Source: Sulfuricella sp. (GTDB taxonomy: Bacteria; Pseudomonadota; Gammaproteobacteria; Burkholderiales; Sulfuricellaceae). From it: DNA of 64,000 bases. Position numbers and translations under genes: made by a program. Shown here piece by piece: positions 61,223 to 64,000 of the stretch (the stretch's first letter is position 1; each line of letters opens with the position of its first letter). The notes beneath the pieces were generated by a model, which searched no databases, was not told the origin of the DNA, and saw only the letters and a list, made by a program, of their open reading frames with translations. The stretch lies in NCBI GenBank assembly GCA_028713975.1, contig JAQTNE010000009.1:49759-113758 (forward strand). Direction: 5' to 3'.

Positions 61223-61240
61223 GACACCGCTTCATAGAGA

Positions 61241-62170
61241 ATGCCCATGACTTTTCTTGCCCTGATTACCGTGCTGTTGCTCGAATATTTTCGTCCACTG
61301 GATGCCCGCAACCCGGCGGCTTTGCTGTTTACCCGCTATGCCAACCATCTTGAACGCCATTTCAACGCCGGCAAGAGAGCGCACGGCAGGGTGGCGTGGC
61401 TGCTGGGTGCGTTGCTGCCGGCAGTTGCCGTCGGTATCGTTTATGGCGTGTTATATTTTTTCAGTCCGTTACTGGCACTGCCTTTCGGTGTCGCCGTATT
61501 GTATGCCGTGTTGAGCCTGAAGCAGATAGGGGTGCAGGCCGAGCGCATCGCAGTCGCATTGCGGTCGGCTGATCTGGATGAGGCGCGGCGGCAGCTTGCA
61601 CAGTGGCAAGGGCGCCCCGCCGACGATTTTGAGTCCGCTGAAATTGCCCGGGTTGGCATCGAACAGACGCTGGCTTGCGCCCATAAAAGCCTGTTTGGCG
61701 TCATCGCCTGGTTTGCCGTGCTTGGCCCAGCCGGCGCGGTGCTCTATCGCCTGTCGCAACTGTTAAGCCAGAAATGGGGCGCGCTGGACGAGCGAGAAGC
61801 CGGCCAGTTCGGCCAATTCGCCACACAGATTTTCGAGTTAATGGACTGGGTACCGCTGCGCCTGACCGCTGTCAGCTTCGCGATTGTCGGGGATTTCGAA
61901 GACGCCGTGTATTGCTGGCGCTCCCAGGCGTCGGCCTGGGCGCAGCAGGGCATCGGCATCGTGCTGGCAAGCGGCGCCGGTGCCTTGGGCGTCAAGCTCG
62001 GCGAGCCGTTGCGCTACGGTGTCAGCCTGGAGTTCCGCCCCGAACTCGGCCTGGGCGACGAAGCCGATGCCGACTATCTGGACAGCGCGGTCAGCCTGAT
62101 CTGGCGCGTCGTGGTGCTGTGGCTGGTTTTGCTGTTGCTGCTGACCATTGCGGGCTGGGCGGGCGGCTGA
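61241..62170 (+). CDS. CobD/CbiB-family membrane protein
   Basis: A 309-aa inner membrane protein with about five hydrophobic helices. FRPLDARNPAALLFTRYANH at the start and MDWVPLRLTAVSFAIVGDFEDA near residue 205 fit the CobD/CbiB family, whose classic members make the aminopropanol arm of cobalamin; this short betaproteobacterial form is also likened to AmpE. No other cobalamin gene is in the window, so a B12 role is doubtful. Starts at 61241 or 61247 are both possible. Confidence 0.85.
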   Translation: MPMTFLALITVLLLEYFRPLDARNPAALLFTRYANHLERHFNAGKRAHGRVAWLLGALLPAVAVGIVYGVLYFFSPLLALPFGVAVLYAVLSLKQIGVQAERIAVALRSADLDEARRQLAQWQGRPADDFESAEIARVGIEQTLACAHKSLFGVIAWFAVLGPAGAVLYRLSQLLSQKWGALDEREAGQFGQFATQIFELMDWVPLRLTAVSFAIVGDFEDAVYCWRSQASAWAQQGIGIVLASGAGALGVKLGEPLRYGVSLEFRPELGLGDEADADYLDSAVSLIWRVVVLWLVLLLLLTIAGWAGG

Positions 62171-62176
62171 GGTTAT

Positions 62177-62725
62177 TCAGGGTGCTTTGGCCTCGCCTGA
62201 GACGGCGGTAAGTATTCCTTGCAGGATTGCGATTGGGGTGGGCGGGCAGCCGGGAATGGCTACATCCACCGGGATGACGTTGGAGATTTTGCCGCAACTG
62301 GCGTAGCTTGGACACGGGTTGCCAGCGGAATCGGTCGGGGAGAAAATGCCGCCATCGCAGCCGCAGTCGCCGAGAGCGACCACCAGTCTGGGCTGCGGGA
62401 TGGCGTCGTAGGTGCGCTTGAGCGCGGTTTCCATGTGGCGGGAAACCGGCCCGGTGACCAGCAACATGTCGGCATGGCGCGGGCTGGCGACGAAATGGAT
62501 GCCCAAACCTTCGATGTTGTAATAAGCGTTGTTGAGTGCGTGGATTTCCAGTTCGCAGCCATTGCAGGAGCCCGCATCCACGCAGCGGATCGCCAGTGCG
62601 CGACCGACATGGCGCAGGATATTTTTCTGGATACGCTGGACTTCGACGCGCAGGGTGTCGTCCGGATCGGGCGGGGTTTCGGTCTTGATGCCGGTGCGCA
62701 ATATCTGCTTGATGATCTGGTACAT
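62177..62725 (-). CDS. Group-4-hydrogenase-like small subunit (NuoB/HyfI-like)
   Basis: A 182-aa NuoB-like subunit. The 4Fe-4S ligands are present: C54 and C57 (GSCNGCELE), a Cys in GDCGCDGG near 120 and one in IPGCPPTP near 159. The N-terminal RVEVQRIQKNILRHVGRAL matches HyfI/HycG-type subunits. It would pass electrons between the ferredoxin-like subunit and the large subunit of a membrane complex on the cytoplasmic side. It starts 1 bp after the large-subunit gene stop. Confidence 0.92.
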   Translation of the reverse strand: MYQIIKQILRTGIKTETPPDPDDTLRVEVQRIQKNILRHVGRALAIRCVDAGSCNGCELEIHALNNAYYNIEGLGIHFVASPRHADMLLVTGPVSRHMETALKRTYDAIPQPRLVVALGDCGCDGGIFSPTDSAGNPCPSYASCGKISNVIPVDVAIPGCPPTPIAILQGILTAVSGEAKAP

Positions 62726-62726
62726 G

Positions 62727-64000
62727 CTACAAGTCCACTCCAGCGTAACTCAAATTGAATGATTTGTTGATGAGCGGGAAATCCGGCACGATGTTGCCGA
62801 TGATCGCATGCTCCAGCAACGGCCAGTTCTGCCATGAGGGATCGTGCGGGTGGAGGCGGTGGATGGCGTTGTCCTTGCCGGTATGCAGTGCCACCATAAT
62901 CTCGCCGCGCCAGCCTTCCACCCAGCCGATGCCGAGTGTGTTCTCCGGAGCGTTGCCGATGCTCGCACAGAGTTCGCCGGCAGGCATCTGATCCATGATC
63001 TGGCGGATTAGCCGGATCGACTCCTGCACTTCCTCAAAGCGCACCGTGACTCGCGCCGCAACATCGCCATTACGATGGGTTGCCATGCGCACATCAAGCT
63101 TGTCGTAAGGCTCGCACGGGAATTGGGCGCGCAGATCCCACGCCTGGCTGCTGGCGCGACCGGGTAGGCCGGTGAGTCCGAGTTGAGCCGCGAGGTCTGG
63201 CGTGACCCGTCCGGTGGTGAGAAAGCGATCCTGGACACCGGCGTGCTCGTCGTAAATATCCTTCAAGGTATGGATTTCTTGTTCAAGATGTCCGAACACC
63301 TGCAAAATGCGTTCGCGTCCCTTGCTGTCGAGATCGCAGGCGACGCCGCCGGGAACGATCCGGTCCATCAGGTAGCGGTGGCCGAACAGCTCGTTATTCA
63401 GCCGCAGCACGTCTTCCTTGAGAATCCAGAATTGGGCGAAGCCGAACGCCAGCGCGACATCGTTGCCGAGGTAGCCGAGGTCGCCGAGGTGATTGTGGAT
63501 GCGCTCCAGTTCGAGCAGAACGGCGCGTAATGCCGCTGCACGAGGTGGCGGCGTGGTGCCGGTGACGCTTTCCACCGCCTGTGCATAGGCCCAGGCGTAG
63601 GCCACGGTGCTGTCGCCGCTGACCCGGCCGGCGAGTTTGGCGCCTTGCGCAAGCGTCATGCTTTCAAAGCGTTTTTCTATGCCTTTGTGCAGGTAGCCGA
63701 GGCGCTCTTCCAGGCGCAGCACGCGCTCGCCGATAACCGAAAAGCGGAAATGGCCGGGTTCGATGGTGCCGGCATGCACGGGGCCGACGGGGATTTCATG
63801 GACGCCGTCACCGCTGACAGTGACGAAATGGTAGGCATCGGTTTCGGTGGGGAACACCGTGCTGCCATCGAAATTCTTGCGCAAAGGGTGCACGCTGCCC
63901 GGCCAGGAACCGTGGCGCAGCCACTTGCGGTGGTCATCCACGCCGCTGGCGTACAGGCCAAGCAGGTCGGCGAGGGTGCGCTGCATGCGGTTGGCGGCGG
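62727..64000 (-). CDS. Hydrogenase-like large subunit without Ni-Fe ligands (partial)
   Basis: The frame is open to the window edge, so the 5' end is missing; the visible part is about 424 aa. It starts within a NuoC-like domain (LYASGVDDHRKWLRHGSWPG), then carries the HycE/HyfG/NuoD-like domain (PVHAGTIEPGHFRFSVIGE, ERIHNHLGDLGYLGNDVALA). The first Cys pair of [NiFe] hydrogenases is replaced (AGRVSGDSTVAYA), and the C-terminus reads NLSYAGVDL instead of DPCxxC. It thus cannot bind the Ni-Fe centre and belongs to hydrogenase-related (Ehr-like) complexes. An internal ATG at 63986 is the only start in view. Confidence 0.9.
   Translation of the reverse strand, partial: AANRMQRTLADLLGLYASGVDDHRKWLRHGSWPGSVHPLRKNFDGSTVFPTETDAYHFVTVSGDGVHEIPVGPVHAGTIEPGHFRFSVIGERVLRLEERLGYLHKGIEKRFESMTLAQGAKLAGRVSGDSTVAYAWAYAQAVESVTGTTPPPRAAALRAVLLELERIHNHLGDLGYLGNDVALAFGFAQFWILKEDVLRLNNELFGHRYLMDRIVPGGVACDLDSKGRERILQVFGHLEQEIHTLKDIYDEHAGVQDRFLTTGRVTPDLAAQLGLTGLPGRASSQAWDLRAQFPCEPYDKLDVRMATHRNGDVAARVTVRFEEVQESIRLIRQIMDQMPAGELCASIGNAPENTLGIGWVEGWRGEIMVALHTGKDNAIHRLHPHDPSWQNWPLLEHAIIGNIVPDFPLINKSFNLSYAGVDL

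Overview
The window looks like a piece of a betaproteobacterial chromosome, probably a sulfur-oxidising member of the Nitrosomonadales (Sulfuricella/Gallionella-like). This rests on GC-rich codon use, the E. coli-like tesA/ybbA/ybbP block, many proteins typical of that order, a DsrA sulfite reductase subunit and a DsrC-family protein. The placement is an inference from protein families; no rRNA or tRNA gene was recognised.

Layout. 1-1353: distal part of a CRISPR leader and an 18-repeat array with no cas genes in view; it ends 17 bp before tsaB. 1371-3180: tsaB-rimI-family-4 uracil-DNA glycosylase, joined by 4-bp stop/start overlaps. 3208-5149: LemA and two TPM-domain proteins. 5138-10614: lplT, a LysR regulator with a small partner, a PIN-PhoH ATPase, thpR and an eRF1-like 'host attachment' protein. 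10926-12052: an AT-rich islet with an operator-like palindrome, hicA, hicB and a third gene with a basic tail. 12177-21006: divergent selU/selD, a two-component pair, tesA facing ybbA-ybbP, and purT. 21058-31099: a DEAD-box helicase, typA, rmuC, a PAS-GGDEF-EAL protein, an Atm1-type ABC exporter, an ankyrin protein and an adhesin-E-like protein.

31158-40653: a 1154-residue protein that may be a PPi-type PEP carboxykinase, HU, a stand-alone RTX-type calcium-loop protein, ycaO, rbgA, an EamA transporter and a DUF6164-like protein. 40747-47132: small proteins, a dsrA with no dsrB beside it, then trmO-MBL hydrolase-molybdopterin oxidoreductase as an overlapping operon. 47163-48175: an AT-rich two-gene islet. 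48379-51686: rlmI, then a secreted barnase-like RNase with its barstar inhibitor, bracketed by two palindromic repeat elements, then a HIT/GalT-like protein. 51786-56195: small unknown proteins, a DsrC-family protein in which Ser replaces the C-terminal catalytic Cys, an SseB-like protein, a ferredoxin-reductase with an extra N-terminal region, a small paralogue of 40747-40974 and a GAF/DUF484-GGDEF protein. 56262-62170: FKBP, RluF-like pseudouridine synthase, MFS, chemoreceptor, lipoprotein, GyrI-like and CobD-like proteins. 62177-64000: two subunits of a group-4 hydrogenase-like complex whose large subunit lacks the Ni-Fe cysteines.

Main threads: tRNA modification (TsaB, TrmO, SelU/SelD), sulfur and redox metabolism (DsrA, DsrC-like, Fd-reductase, Mo enzyme, hydrogenase-related complex), and accessory conflict modules (CRISPR, HicAB-plus, barnase/barstar, the 47-48 kb pair). 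A family of long-armed palindromic elements recurs at 10.1, 17.2, 49.6 and 50.5 kb. Three of the four copies end 14-22 bp before a start codon.
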